Part shown: positions 26,812-36,571 of the stretch, piece after piece | Position numbering within the stretch: the first letter of the stretch is position 1 | Layout: every line of letters begins with the position of its first letter | NCBI RefSeq assembly: GCF_900635815.1 | Contig: NZ_LR134173.1 | Coordinates: forward strand, 2,326,001-2,390,000 | Reading direction: 5' to 3' | DNA: 64,000 bases | From: Legionella cherrii | GTDB taxonomy: Bacteria; Pseudomonadota; Gammaproteobacteria; Legionellales; Legionellaceae | Notes under the pieces: generated by a model | Databases searched by the model: none | Seen by the model: only the letters and a program-made list of their open reading frames with translations | What the model was told of the DNA's origin: nothing | Position numbers and translations under genes: made by a program

Positions 26812-27457
26812 CCAAGCATCTAAATATTTTGGTTGTCTACCCGTATTAAATAACATTAACTTAGAATTACAGGCTCATACTGTGCTCGGTTTGGCAGGAC
26901 CATCAGGGAGCGGTAAATCCACATTACTACGTTGCATACAACAATTAGCAACTCTGGACTCTGGTACGATCACGGTAAAGGGACAAAGTGGTTTTATGTT
27001 TCAGGATTTTCAGCTTTTTCCTCATATGACCGTGATGCAGAACTTGGTTTATGCTCCTCGCTTACAAAACAAAACATTAAATCATGAAGAGCAAGCACAT
27101 TCTTTGCTGCAGAGTTTGGGGCTAACTGATAAAGCATCTTCTTATCCACATCAGTTGTCTGGGGGACAAAAGCAACGCGTTGCTTTAGCTCGAAGCTTAA
27201 TGATGAACCCCAGTTTATTGCTTTGTGATGAACCGACTTCGGGTCTTGATCTGGCGACAATTGATGAGGTGATTAACTTATTAAATTCAGTGAAGTCCTT
27301 AGGCGTTACGATGGTCATTGCTTCTCACGATCTCGATTTTCTCAGCAAAATGTCCGATCGATTGATTGTTCTGAAAGGTGGCCAAATAGTCGCTGATGTG
27401 GTCCCTAAAGAATTGGCTGAACCTATTTTGCATTTAAAACAATACTACCAGGAGTAA
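26798..27457 (+). CDS. Arginine ABC transporter ATP-binding protein
   Basis: A 219-residue ABC ATPase of the amino-acid uptake class. Walker A is GPSGSGKST, the Q-loop is [11 protein letters not shown], the signature is [15 protein letters not shown] and Walker B is [12 protein letters not shown] with a following H-loop (ASHDLDFL). AAAGGGGG just before ATG 26798 sets the start, giving a 14-base overlap with the permease. It is slightly shorter than E. coli ArtP (242). Directly followed, four bases later, by argG. Confidence 0.92.
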   Translation: MLVINQASKYFGCLPVLNNINLELQAHTVLGLAGPSGSGKSTLLRCIQQLATLDSGTITVKGQSGFMFQDFQLFPHMTVMQNLVYAPRLQNKTLNHEEQAHSLLQSLGLTDKASSYPHQLSGGQKQRVALARSLMMNPSLLLCDEPTSGLDLATIDEVINLLNSVKSLGVTMVIASHDLDFLSKMSDRLIVLKGGQIVADVVPKELAEPILHLKQYYQE

Positions 27458-27461
27458 ATCC

Positions 27462-28673
27462 ATGAATGAATCGATTAAAAAAGTTGTCCTTGCTTATTCC
27501 GGGGGATTGGATACTTCCGTAATGATTCCATGGCTTAAAGAGCATTACCAACAGGCTGAAATCATCGCTATGGTGTGTGATTTAGGACAAAATGAAGACT
27601 TGACAGCGATTAAGGAAAAAGCGATAAAAAGCGGCGCCTCAAAAGCCTATGTAATGAATGTTCAAGATGAATTTGTTAGCGACTATCTGTGGCGATTAGT
27701 CAAAGCGGGAGCGCTTTATGAAAATCAATATATTTTAGGGACCATTTCACGGCCATTGATTGCAAAAAAAATGGTTGAAATTGCACTGGAAGAAAATGCA
27801 GAAGCTGTTGCTCATGGAGCAACTGGAAAAGGTAATGATCAGGTTCGTTTTGAATATACGGTCAAAGCATTGGCTCCAGAACTTAAAATTATTGCTCCAT
27901 GGAGAACATGGAAGATTAAATCAAGACAACAGGCAATTGAGTATGCCAAATCACATGGGATAGAAGTACCCGTTACCCCAAAATCACCTTATTCACGCGA
28001 TCATAATCTTTGGTATATTTCCCATGAGGGCGGTGTATTGGAAGATCCGGGACAACCTAAACCCGATGATTTATTATTAATGACAGCCTCTTTGGAACAA
28101 ACACCTGATAATCCAGAGTTAGTGAGTATTGAGTTTGAAAAAGGGGTGCCTGTGGCATTGAATGCTACAAAAATGTCCTCAGTCGAATTGCTTAGACAAT
28201 TAAATCAAATTGCTGGTTCTCATGGAATTGGAGTGGCTGATCTAGTTGAAAATCGTTTAGTGGGCATGAAAATCAGAGGAATATATGAAGCACCTGCAGC
28301 TGCAGTTCTATACAAGGCACATCAAATGCTCGAAAGTTTATGTCTTGACCGTTCCACTTTACATTTAAAACAGTCTTTACAACAAACATATGCCAATCTT
28401 GTTTATGAAGGACGATGGTTTTCTCAGGCCAAGCATGCGTTGGATGCATTGATTGATGTGACGCAACAACATATGACTGGAACTGTAACTGTGCAGTTAT
28501 TTAAAGGGAACATAATTCCTTATGGAATGTATTCACCATTTAGTTTACATGATCCTGCCTTAGCGACATTCGAAGAAGATGGTGTTTATAATCAACAGGA
28601 TGCTGAAGGATTTATTAATTTATTTTCTTTGTCGGCACAAGTTTATGGCAAGGTTCATAAAGGAGGTCAATGA
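27462..28673 (+). CDS. argG: Argininosuccinate synthase
   Basis: ArgG (403 residues) joins citrulline and aspartate using ATP, the second-last step of arginine synthesis. The PP-loop is intact ([15 protein letters not shown]), as are [18 protein letters not shown] and [20 protein letters not shown]. It is preceded by AGGAG and lies in the ArgR-controlled operon. Its stop overlaps the argH start by four bases (ATGATG), so both are translated together. Confidence 0.97.
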   Translation: MNESIKKVVLAYSGGLDTSVMIPWLKEHYQQAEIIAMVCDLGQNEDLTAIKEKAIKSGASKAYVMNVQDEFVSDYLWRLVKAGALYENQYILGTISRPLIAKKMVEIALEENAEAVAHGATGKGNDQVRFEYTVKALAPELKIIAPWRTWKIKSRQQAIEYAKSHGIEVPVTPKSPYSRDHNLWYISHEGGVLEDPGQPKPDDLLLMTASLEQTPDNPELVSIEFEKGVPVALNATKMSSVELLRQLNQIAGSHGIGVADLVENRLVGMKIRGIYEAPAAAVLYKAHQMLESLCLDRSTLHLKQSLQQTYANLVYEGRWFSQAKHALDALIDVTQQHMTGTVTVQLFKGNIIPYGMYSPFSLHDPALATFEEDGVYNQQDAEGFINLFSLSAQVYGKVHKGGQ

Positions 28674-29908
28674 TGGTCCATAAAACTTGGGGAGGGCGAT
28701 TCAAGAAGGAGCTCGATCCTAAAGTCATGCATTTTAATGCTTCTTTGGCTTTTGATAAGGTGCTTTATCTCCATGATATTGTCGGCAGTCAAGCACATGC
28801 AAAAATGTTAGCACGTCAAGGACTCATTTCGGAGAATGAGGCAGATTTGATCTGCAGTGGACTTGAAGAAATAAGTGAGGAAATAGAACAAGGGACTCAT
28901 GAATTTGATGAGTCCTGTGAAGACATTCATATGTTTGTGGAACAATTGCTCATTGCCAAAATTGGTGACGTAGGAAAAAAACTTCACACAGGTCGCAGTC
29001 GTAATGATCAGGTTGCTCTGGATTTAAGGCTTTATTCTCGTGATGCCGGGTTGCACATTAATACTCTTTTGCACAATTTAAATCAGGCTTTGGATAAATT
29101 GGTGACTACCCATGCCAATGATAAAATTCCAGGTTATACCCATTTACAACAAGCTCAACCCATTTACTTGGGACAGTTTTTTGCTGCGTACCGGGCAATG
29201 TTTCAACGAGACTTAGAGCGCTTGCGTGATTGGCATACGCGAATGAATTTTTCTCCTTTAGGCGCCGGTGCTTTAGCAGGAAGTACTTTACCTTTGGACC
29301 GCATTTGGGTGGCACAAACTTTGGGTTTCAGCGGGGTAATTGAGAATACACTGGATGCAGTGAGCGATCGAGATTTTATCATTGAATTTTGTTCTGTTGC
29401 CTCAATTATGATGATGCATTTATCACGTCTTGCTGAAGATTTAATTCTTTGGGCGACTCAAGAATTTGGTTTTATAACCCTGGATGACGCTTTTGCTACG
29501 GGTTCCTCTTTAATGCCTAATAAGAAAAATCCAGATGTTTTGGAGTTAATTAGAGGTAAAAGCGGCCGAGTGTTCGGACATTTAATGGGAATTCTAACTG
29601 TAATGAAGGGGTTGCCCCTGGCGTATAACAAGGACATGCAAGAAGATAAAGAATGCTTGTTTGATACAGTCAATACATTGGGGGCTTGTTTGGAAATCAT
29701 CACCCCTTTTCTGCATAGCGTTCAATTCAATACAAAACTAATGGCACAAAAAGCCAATGGTGGATATCTCAATGCGACAGCAATATTAGAATCTTTAGTG
29801 TTGAAAGGAGTCCCTTTTAGGGACGCTCATCATCAGGTGGGTTTGTGGGTTCAGGCGGCCATCGATAATAATTGTTCGCTTGAAGAGATTATGAACAAGG
29901 AATCTTAG
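28670..29908 (+). CDS. argH: Argininosuccinate lyase
   Basis: ArgH (412 residues) splits argininosuccinate to arginine and fumarate. The fumarase/aspartase superfamily signature [20 protein letters not shown] carries the catalytic Ser loop, with [19 protein letters not shown] and [10 protein letters not shown] upstream. GGAGG precedes the start. It ends about 45 residues earlier than E. coli ArgH (457): after [12 protein letters not shown] only a short tail follows. The active site is complete, so it is probably functional and this may be the normal length in the genus. A GC-rich repeat begins about 30 bases after its stop. Confidence 0.95.
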   Translation: MMVHKTWGGRFKKELDPKVMHFNASLAFDKVLYLHDIVGSQAHAKMLARQGLISENEADLICSGLEEISEEIEQGTHEFDESCEDIHMFVEQLLIAKIGDVGKKLHTGRSRNDQVALDLRLYSRDAGLHINTLLHNLNQALDKLVTTHANDKIPGYTHLQQAQPIYLGQFFAAYRAMFQRDLERLRDWHTRMNFSPLGAGALAGSTLPLDRIWVAQTLGFSGVIENTLDAVSDRDFIIEFCSVASIMMMHLSRLAEDLILWATQEFGFITLDDAFATGSSLMPNKKNPDVLELIRGKSGRVFGHLMGILTVMKGLPLAYNKDMQEDKECLFDTVNTLGACLEIITPFLHSVQFNTKLMAQKANGGYLNATAILESLVLKGVPFRDAHHQVGLWVQAAIDNNCSLEEIMNKES

Positions 29909-29936
29909 AAATAGGTCTGGGCGATAGGTGTAAATT

Positions 29937-30024
29937 TCCCCTCTCCCACAAGTGAGGAGGGGTAGGGATGAGGAACCCTCATTCGCCCTGGCGGGCACTT
30001 TCTTCCCTGGCGGAGAAGGGAAGT
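29937..30024. repeat. GC-rich intergenic repeat cluster after argH
   Basis: In a 217-base gap, three small hairpins follow one another: CCCCTC..GAGGGG, GCCC..GGGC and CTTCCCT..AGGGAAG. The composition differs sharply from the AT-rich surroundings. It resembles a composite palindromic element rather than a simple terminator. The rest of the gap to 30125 shows nothing else. Confidence 0.55.
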
Positions 30025-30125
30025 ATAATGGCTACATCTCGTCCAGGCTACGCGCTTCTTGCAGAAGCTTATTTTTAAAGTAGAATGAGGGGCACACCAT
30101 AATTTTTCTATTGAGTTAGTCATTC

Positions 30126-32261
30126 ATGTTGCAACATTATAAAACCCAAGGGGGTGTAGAGTTAGAGTGTTTTCAGACGCCACTGGATTATCAGCAAGGT
30201 ATAGACAATCTGCTTGAACATTTGGATTCACAAAGAGGCGCCTTATTTGCGTCAAGTTTTGAATACCCCGGACGTTATACCTGTTGGGATATAGGTTTTT
30301 ATAATCCACCGTTGGCTTTTATTTGCAGGCAGAATTTAATTCAAATTGATGCACTGAACCAACGCGGTAAGATGCTGTTAACCTTCATTATCCCATTATT
30401 GGAACATGAAAAAAGTTTAGAAATTGTGTCACACAGTCATACTTTGCTGCAAATTAAAATTAAAACTTCCGAAGAAGTATTCAGCGAGGAGGAACGAAGT
30501 CAGCAACCTTCTGTATTTACTGTTATTCGTCTCATTCTGGCTTTTTTTAAAGTGGAAAATGAACCTTATTTGGGACTATATGGTGCTTTTGGTTTCGATT
30601 TGATTTTTCAATTTGAAGAGTTACAGAAACATAAAAAAAGAGAGCTTTCACAAAGAGATATGGTGCTCTATTTGCCCGATGAAATTTATGTAGTGAACCA
30701 TCGTAAAGAAGAAGCCTTTATTCGACGCTATGATTTTCAATTTAAAGGTCAATCTACAAAGTCCTTGGCGAGAGAAGGGGTTTCAATAACATACCAGTCA
30801 CCGAATAAACCTGATAAGGCGTGTGATCATATGCCAGGCGAGTATGCACAGGTTGTAGCTAAAGCCAAGGAGCGTTTTGCTTGTGGTGATTTGTTTGAAG
30901 TAGTGCCAAGCCAAACATTTTATACCCATTATCAGGATCAACCTTCTTTTCTATTCAAACAAATGCGCCGATTGAACCCTTCGCCATATGGTTTTTTTAT
31001 TAATTTGGGTGATGACGAATATCTGGTTGGCGCATCTCCAGAGATGTATGTCCGAGTTCAGGGAAAAAGGGTAGAGACATGTCCAATTTCTGGAACCATT
31101 AAACGGGGTGGGGATGCTATAGAGGATGCAGAAAACATTCAGATCTTACTCGAATCAAAAAAAGAAGAATCTGAATTAACTATGTGTACCGATGTAGATA
31201 GAAACGATAAATCACGTATTTGTGAAGCAGGTTCTGTGAAAGTAATCGGCCGCAGACAAATTGAAATGTATTCGCGAGTGATTCATACCGTAGATCATGT
31301 TGAAGGCATTCTAAGAGAAAACTTTGATGCCGTTGACGCTTTTTTAACTCATATGTGGGTTGTTACAGTAACTGGTGCTCCTAAAATTTGGGCTCTTAAT
31401 TTTATTGAAGAGCATGAAAAATCACCCCGCAAGTGGTATGCCGGTGCGGTAGGTTGGTTTGGCTTTAATGGAAATTTAAATACGGGGTTGGTTTTGAGAA
31501 CCGTGCGTATTGAAAAAGGAGTTGCTGAAATTCGTGTAGGTGCTACCTTGCTTTATGATTCAGTACCCGAATCAGAAGAGCAGGAGACCCGCTTAAAAGC
31601 ATCTGCTTTTTTAGATATGTTACAAAAACGAGGACCCCACATTGAAAGCAAGTTAACGCATTTGCCTCTAACAGGAAAAGGGAAACACGTTTTACTTATC
31701 GATCATCAGGATTCCTTTGTACATACATTGGCAAATTATCTTCGTCAAACCGGGGCTGAAGTCAGTACAATTCGTTTTGATAAGGCCTTGCATTATTTGC
31801 AGAATCAAAAATATGACCTTGTGGTTTTATCTCCAGGGCCAGGTAAACCAAGTGATTTTAATCTATCTCAAACAATTGCTATGGCTATTTCCAAGGGTAT
31901 CCCCTTATTCGGAGTGTGCTTGGGGTTACAAGGGATTGTTGAGTATTTTGGTGGTGTTTTGGATGTTCTAAAATATCCTATGCACGGTAAACCTTCACTC
32001 ATAAAAGTAGTTGGCGAACCTGAATTGTTTTCAAACCTAGGGGATAGTTTCAAAGCTGGAAGGTATCATTCACTGTATGCGCGTTTGAATGCAGTACCTA
32101 AAGAATTGAAGATTACAGCGATGAGTGATGATGGCGTGGTGATGGCTATTTCACATCAACAATTACCCATTCATGCTGTTCAATTTCATCCTGAAACCAT
32201 ATTGTCTTTAGTGAATCAGGCTGGATTAAAAATTATTACTAATTTAATGGGGATGGTTTAA
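30126..32261 (+). CDS. trpE(G): Fused anthranilate synthase TrpE-TrpG
   Basis: A 711-residue fusion of both anthranilate synthase components, making anthranilate from chorismate and glutamine in tryptophan synthesis. The chorismate-binding part (to about 500) contains CPISGTIKRGGDA, CTDVDRNDKSR, VTVTGAPKIWA and the IRVGATLLYDS stretch. A class I glutamine amidotransferase domain follows (about 520-711) with the nucleophile Cys in FGVCLGLQG and the His-Glu pair in VQFHPETIL. Most gamma-proteobacteria encode the two separately or as a TrpG-TrpD fusion; this E-G order is the alphaproteobacterial type, also found in Legionella. No leader peptide with Trp codons is evident. No other trp gene is nearby. 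Confidence 0.92.
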   Translation: MLQHYKTQGGVELECFQTPLDYQQGIDNLLEHLDSQRGALFASSFEYPGRYTCWDIGFYNPPLAFICRQNLIQIDALNQRGKMLLTFIIPLLEHEKSLEIVSHSHTLLQIKIKTSEEVFSEEERSQQPSVFTVIRLILAFFKVENEPYLGLYGAFGFDLIFQFEELQKHKKRELSQRDMVLYLPDEIYVVNHRKEEAFIRRYDFQFKGQSTKSLAREGVSITYQSPNKPDKACDHMPGEYAQVVAKAKERFACGDLFEVVPSQTFYTHYQDQPSFLFKQMRRLNPSPYGFFINLGDDEYLVGASPEMYVRVQGKRVETCPISGTIKRGGDAIEDAENIQILLESKKEESELTMCTDVDRNDKSRICEAGSVKVIGRRQIEMYSRVIHTVDHVEGILRENFDAVDAFLTHMWVVTVTGAPKIWALNFIEEHEKSPRKWYAGAVGWFGFNGNLNTGLVLRTVRIEKGVAEIRVGATLLYDSVPESEEQETRLKASAFLDMLQKRGPHIESKLTHLPLTGKGKHVLLIDHQDSFVHTLANYLRQTGAEVSTIRFDKALHYLQNQKYDLVVLSPGPGKPSDFNLSQTIAMAISKGIPLFGVCLGLQGIVEYFGGVLDVLKYPMHGKPSLIKVVGEPELFSNLGDSFKAGRYHSLYARLNAVPKELKITAMSDDGVVMAISHQQLPIHAVQFHPETILSLVNQAGLKIITNLMGMV

Positions 32262-32265
32262 GACC

Positions 32266-33564
32266 ATGCGCAGTAAGATATTGATGCTCTATGCGGTATC
32301 TTTTGTCCTAGGAATTGTCGTAGGTCTTGTTGGTTCTACATTTCGATTGTCAATCGATGTATTAAGTAATTTATTCGATAACTTTTTTCATTTTCTTAGT
32401 ATCCATGGATGGCCTGCTGGTTTTATTTCGGGATTGGTATCGATGGTTCTGGTTTATGCTGCGTATTTTGCTGTAAAGCAGTATGCTCCTCAAGCATCAG
32501 GAAGTGGTGTTCCAGAGATTGAGGGTACCTTGCTTCATTTAAAAACCATCCTTTGGCGGCGGTTATTACCTGTAAAGTTCTTTTTTGGAATTTTGGTACT
32601 TTCAGCAAAGATGATCTTGGGCCGGGAAGGACCTACGATTCATATAGGTGGTAGTTTAGGGGAAATGCTGGGCAGCTTATTTAATTTGACTCGACGAAGA
32701 AAGGATAGCTTGATTGCTGCGGGCGCTGCTGCAGGTTTAGCTGTAGCTTTTAATGCTCCTTTAGCGGGTGTTATTTTTGTTATGGAAGAGATGCGTAACC
32801 AATTCAACTATTCTTTTACCAGCTTCAGTATGGTAGTGATCTGTTGCATTACAGCTACGGTCATTCTTGATTTGATAATAGGGCCCCAGCCAACGATTCC
32901 AATGAATGTCTTTGAATTCCCTCATCTTGATTCATTATGGTTATTTGCTTTGTTTGGCATTGTGGTAGGGTTTGTAGGACTTTTATTTAATCTTTCTTTA
33001 ATTAGTACTCTAACACTCTTGGATAAATTGAGTTCAAGACAAAAATCATATTACGTTCTGACGGTAGGATTTTTGATTGGCTTCTTAGCAGTATATCATC
33101 CTGAGTCAGTTGGTGGAGGTATGAATATTATTCACCAAGCATTAACCATGTCCCCTGGGTTTGGTTTCTTGTGTTTTCTTTTAGTGGCACGATTTATAGG
33201 AACTATGGTGTGCTATGGAACAGCTGTTCCTGGAGGAATTTTTGCTCCTATCCTTTCTTTAGGTACGATTCTAGGTTTAGCGATATTCCATATTTTAGAA
33301 TGGTTACATATGGATTTTTTAACCCAACCCGGCATGTTTGCTGTTGCAGGAATGGCTGCTCTTTTTGCGTCATCCACGCGTTCTCCAATAACTGGAGCAG
33401 TGTTGGTGGTAGAAATGACTCATAATTATTATTTAATTTTCCCTGTGATGATGGCCTGCATTACCGCAACGATTGTGCTGCAACTTACTCCGAACGGACC
33501 TATTTATGAACAATTATTAAATCGTTCTCTTCGGTTGGATGCTAAGAGGATTGCATCCAAGTAG
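32266..33564 (+). CDS. clcA: ClC-type chloride/proton exchanger
   Basis: A 432-residue inner-membrane ClC protein. The anion pathway motifs are present: GSGVPEIEG, GREGPTIHIGG with the gating glutamate, and GGIFAPILSLG. The internal proton glutamate is kept (VMEEMRNQF), so it should be a Cl-/H+ exchanger rather than a channel. In enteric bacteria ClcA supports extreme acid resistance. It starts four bases after the TrpEG stop, so it is co-transcribed, without obvious functional link. It lacks C-terminal CBS domains. Confidence 0.93.
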   Translation: MRSKILMLYAVSFVLGIVVGLVGSTFRLSIDVLSNLFDNFFHFLSIHGWPAGFISGLVSMVLVYAAYFAVKQYAPQASGSGVPEIEGTLLHLKTILWRRLLPVKFFFGILVLSAKMILGREGPTIHIGGSLGEMLGSLFNLTRRRKDSLIAAGAAAGLAVAFNAPLAGVIFVMEEMRNQFNYSFTSFSMVVICCITATVILDLIIGPQPTIPMNVFEFPHLDSLWLFALFGIVVGFVGLLFNLSLISTLTLLDKLSSRQKSYYVLTVGFLIGFLAVYHPESVGGGMNIIHQALTMSPGFGFLCFLLVARFIGTMVCYGTAVPGGIFAPILSLGTILGLAIFHILEWLHMDFLTQPGMFAVAGMAALFASSTRSPITGAVLVVEMTHNYYLIFPVMMACITATIVLQLTPNGPIYEQLLNRSLRLDAKRIASK

Positions 33565-33647
33565 ATTTATCTCTACGTGAACGCGCGCGGGCATGCATAC
33601 GTTCACTTAGAAGGTTGGGATTTATACATAAGTTAAAGCGATTGCAA

Positions 33648-34616
33648 TCAATCTACATGAACAACAATTTTCCCAAAATGCACTCCTGATTGCATGTGTT
33701 GGTGTGCCTCTTCAATTTGTTCCAGTTTAAATTCTGAATCAATGATAGGGGTTAGTTTTTTTGTTCTCAGATGGTTTGCCCATGCTTTATGAACCTCAGT
33801 CCATAATTTACTTTTTTCCGCAATTGATTGAGAACGAAGAACAAAGCCAATAATTTGTAATCTTTTTCGCATAATCAGTGCCAGGTTGCATTCTACGCTA
33901 CTTCCTTTAAGGCAGGCGATCTGGATAAGTTTACTTTTAGGCTTTAATAAGTGTAAGTGTTTATTAAAATAATCACCGCCTATAAAATCAACAATCAAAT
34001 CAACGCTGTGATCTTCAATTAAATCCTCGAAATCCTGTTTTTGATAATTGATGACTTGATCCGCACCAAGTTTCATTGCCTTATCCAATTTGTTATCAGT
34101 TCCTACCGTCGTAATGACGTGTGCGCCAATCAATTTTGCCATTTGAATTGCTAATGAGGCGATACCACTTCCAGCACCATGAATAAGCAACGTTTGCCCT
34201 GATTCCAACATCCCTAAATCAAATAAAGTAGCATACACAGTCATCAATCCCTCAGGAAGTGCTGCAGCAAGTGTATAATCCCAAGTTTCCGGGATGTGCT
34301 GAGCTAATGAGGCTTCGACAGGGCAGAACTCTGCATAAGCGCCACTACCAACCAATCCATAAACTTTATCACCTGGTTTAAATTGGGTAACCTTTGCGCC
34401 CACTTCAATTATTTCTCCAGCAACTTCCAAACCCAGAATATCAGACTCTCCGGCTGGTGGAGGGTATTTACCATAACGCTGCATGATGTCTGCCCGATTT
34501 ATAGCAGTTGATTTTACACGCACTAAAATTTGTGAGTCGCTGTATTCAGGGATTGGGCCTTTTTCGAGAACTAATCGATTGTGAGGACCGGGGTTTTCTA
34601 TGTGTACGTAGCGCAA
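33648..34616 (-). CDS. NAD(P)H:quinone oxidoreductase, zinc-free MDR family (PIG3-like)
   Basis: A 322-residue medium-chain dehydrogenase/reductase. The N-terminal part has TAINRADIMQRYGKYPPPAG and GLEVAGEIIEVG; the nucleotide-binding domain has LLIHGAGSGIASLAIQMAK. There is no structural zinc cysteine cluster, typical of quinone oxidoreductases such as human TP53I3. The cofactor is presumably NADPH. Monocistronic; convergent with clcA. Confidence 0.87.
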   Translation of the reverse strand: MRYVHIENPGPHNRLVLEKGPIPEYSDSQILVRVKSTAINRADIMQRYGKYPPPAGESDILGLEVAGEIIEVGAKVTQFKPGDKVYGLVGSGAYAEFCPVEASLAQHIPETWDYTLAAALPEGLMTVYATLFDLGMLESGQTLLIHGAGSGIASLAIQMAKLIGAHVITTVGTDNKLDKAMKLGADQVINYQKQDFEDLIEDHSVDLIVDFIGGDYFNKHLHLLKPKSKLIQIACLKGSSVECNLALIMRKRLQIIGFVLRSQSIAEKSKLWTEVHKAWANHLRTKKLTPIIDSEFKLEQIEEAHQHMQSGVHFGKIVVHVD

Positions 34617-34677
34617 AATTTTTTCCTTAAATTAAATAATTAATAAGCCTGGGTGAAGCAAAGCAGACCAGTCATCA

Positions 34678-34743
34678 ACGAGGGATCTCCATGCTGTACC
34701 ACATCATTACAATAGGAGATCCCTCGTAGCACTCGGGATGACG
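34678..34743. repeat. Family B repeat with 13-base inverted arms
   Basis: ACGAGGGATCTCC (34678-34690) and GGAGATCCCTCGT (34715-34727) are perfect inverted arms; the right arm is followed by CACTCGGGATGACGG, the family B tail. Here two half elements face each other. The element lies between the quinone oxidoreductase start and ugpA, and the longest ugpA frame would begin inside it. Confidence 0.7.
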
Positions 34744-34863
34744 GCTAAAGCGCAGATACCTTACGTTGCAGCAGGCTACATATCACCCAAGCCACTGTTT
34801 ACCACTTTACTTAAACAACCAGAGCTATATAATGCTTATACAGACCCTCTTTTATGTTGGGCA

Positions 34864-35742
34864 ATGGCTAAATTTAATCATCAACGTCTTTATGCTTGGC
34901 TTTTTATCGTTCCTCAGCTAATTGTTACACTGATGTTTTTTATTTGGCCCGCATGTAACGCTTTATTGCAATCTTTTTTTTATACAGATGCCTTTGGCCT
35001 ACATAAAAAATTTGCAGGACTTTCCAATTTTTTGGATCTTTTTTTTGATCCAAGCTACAGCAAAGCAATTGGAGTTACCTTCATTATTGCTTTTAGCGTA
35101 ACGTTTTTCACCATGAGTTTAGGTCTCCTTATGGCCATATTAGTGAATAATAGAGGCCGGACGCAAGGGGTCTATAAATCTTTATTAATTTGGCCTTATG
35201 CAGTTGCTCCAGCAGTAGCAGCAATTTTATGGCGTTTTTTATGTCATCCAACGTTAGGATGGCTGACGCATTTTTTGCAGTCGCTTGGAATTAATTTTGA
35301 TTATGTAAATAATGTAAAACAAGCATTTGCTGTGGTGATCTTTACCGCAACTTGGCAGCAATTCAGCTATAATTTTCTATTTTATCTTGCAGCACTAAAA
35401 GCAATTCCTTCATCATTAATTGATGCGGCAATCATCGATGGGGCTTCTGGGTGGCAACGTTTTTGGCAAATCATTGTTCCACTTTTATCGCCAACTACTT
35501 TTTTCTTGATGATTATGAACTTGATGTATGGGTTTTTTGATACTTTTGGCATTATTCAAGTAATGACCCATGGCGGTCCAGGCAATAGTACAACCAATTT
35601 GATTTATAAAGTATATCAGGATGGATTTGAAGGAATGGATTTGGGAAGTTCATCGGCACAATCGGTACTCTTAATGATTATTGTTATTATTGTTTCTTTA
35701 GTGCAATTTAAATACCTCGAAAAAAAGGTCCATTACGCATGA
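34864..35742 (+). CDS. ugpA: Glycerol-3-phosphate type ABC transporter permease UgpA
   Basis: A 292-residue permease of the carbohydrate CUT1 class, matching E. coli UgpA (295): LFIVPQLIVTLMFFIWPACNALLQS is close to the E. coli N-terminus, and the EAA loop reads IDAAIIDGASGWQRFWQIIVPLL. I start at ATG 34864 (MAKFNHQRLY). An in-frame ATG at 34738 would begin inside an intergenic repeat and add 42 residues. It overlaps ugpE by four bases. The substrate (sn-glycerol-3-phosphate or glycerophosphodiesters) is inferred by similarity; no ugpB is next to it. Confidence 0.87.
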   Translation: MAKFNHQRLYAWLFIVPQLIVTLMFFIWPACNALLQSFFYTDAFGLHKKFAGLSNFLDLFFDPSYSKAIGVTFIIAFSVTFFTMSLGLLMAILVNNRGRTQGVYKSLLIWPYAVAPAVAAILWRFLCHPTLGWLTHFLQSLGINFDYVNNVKQAFAVVIFTATWQQFSYNFLFYLAALKAIPSSLIDAAIIDGASGWQRFWQIIVPLLSPTTFFLMIMNLMYGFFDTFGIIQVMTHGGPGNSTTNLIYKVYQDGFEGMDLGSSSAQSVLLMIIVIIVSLVQFKYLEKKVHYA

Positions 35743-36569
35743 AATCATATTTCGCTCGTATTTTATCACATGGATTTTTATGTTTTTTTGTTATTTTGAT
35801 GATGTTACCTGTTTATTTGGCACTAGTTGCTGCCAGTAATGAAGGCAGTGTCATGATGCAATCTCATATTCCTATGGTTCCTGGTGCTTTATTATTTAAA
35901 AATTTGAAGGCAGTAATGACGGAGGGCTTAGCAGTTACTGGAGGTGAGCCCATTACTTCCATGTTGTTGAACAGTTTTTTTATGGCGATGGCCATTGCAT
36001 TAGGTAAGATTATTTTTGCATTAGGTTCTGCGTTTGCTTTGGTTTATTTTGATTTTCCATTTAAAAAATTATGTTTTGCCATGATTTTCACAACGATGAT
36101 GTTGCCAATAGAGGTCAGGATTGTGCCTACCTTTCAGGTTGTTGCTTCTTTTGGACTACTCAATTCATTTACAGGATTGACTTTACCTTTATTTGTGTCC
36201 GCTACAGGAACTTTTTTATTTCGCCAGTTTTTTAAAACGATTCCCTCCGAACTTGTTGATGCGGCAAAATTAGATGGAGCGGGAGCTGTACGCTTCTTTT
36301 TTGATATCGTTTTGCCATTATCAAAAACTCAAATTGCCTCTTTATTTGTTATTTTATTTGTATATGGCTGGAATCAGTATCTCTGGCCGTTAGTGATTAC
36401 TACAGAAACAAAAATGGCTACAGTGGTGATGGGTATTCGATATTTAGCTGGAGTGGCAGATCAAGTCCCACAATGGCATTACATTATGACTGTTGCATTG
36501 ATTGCTCTAATTCCACCTTGTATGGTGGTCATGTTCATGCAGCGCTGGTTTGAAAAAGGGTTAAAATAA
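35739..36569 (+). CDS. ugpE: Glycerol-3-phosphate type ABC transporter permease UgpE
   Basis: A 276-residue second permease of the transporter with six hydrophobic helices. The EAA loop is ELVDAAKLDGAGAVRFFFDIVLPLSK. The stretch YGWNQYLWPLVITTETKMATV is typical of UgpE. Its start overlaps the ugpA stop and its stop is two bases before ugpC, so the three components are translated together. Confidence 0.92.
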   Translation: MKSYFARILSHGFLCFFVILMMLPVYLALVAASNEGSVMMQSHIPMVPGALLFKNLKAVMTEGLAVTGGEPITSMLLNSFFMAMAIALGKIIFALGSAFALVYFDFPFKKLCFAMIFTTMMLPIEVRIVPTFQVVASFGLLNSFTGLTLPLFVSATGTFLFRQFFKTIPSELVDAAKLDGAGAVRFFFDIVLPLSKTQIASLFVILFVYGWNQYLWPLVITTETKMATVVMGIRYLAGVADQVPQWHYIMTVALIALIPPCMVVMFMQRWFEKGLK

Positions 36570-36571
36570 GT

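Noticed and set aside
34738-34863. N-terminal 42-residue extension of UgpA
   Set aside because: It begins in an intergenic repeat and is absent from E. coli UgpA; later ATG gives the family length.
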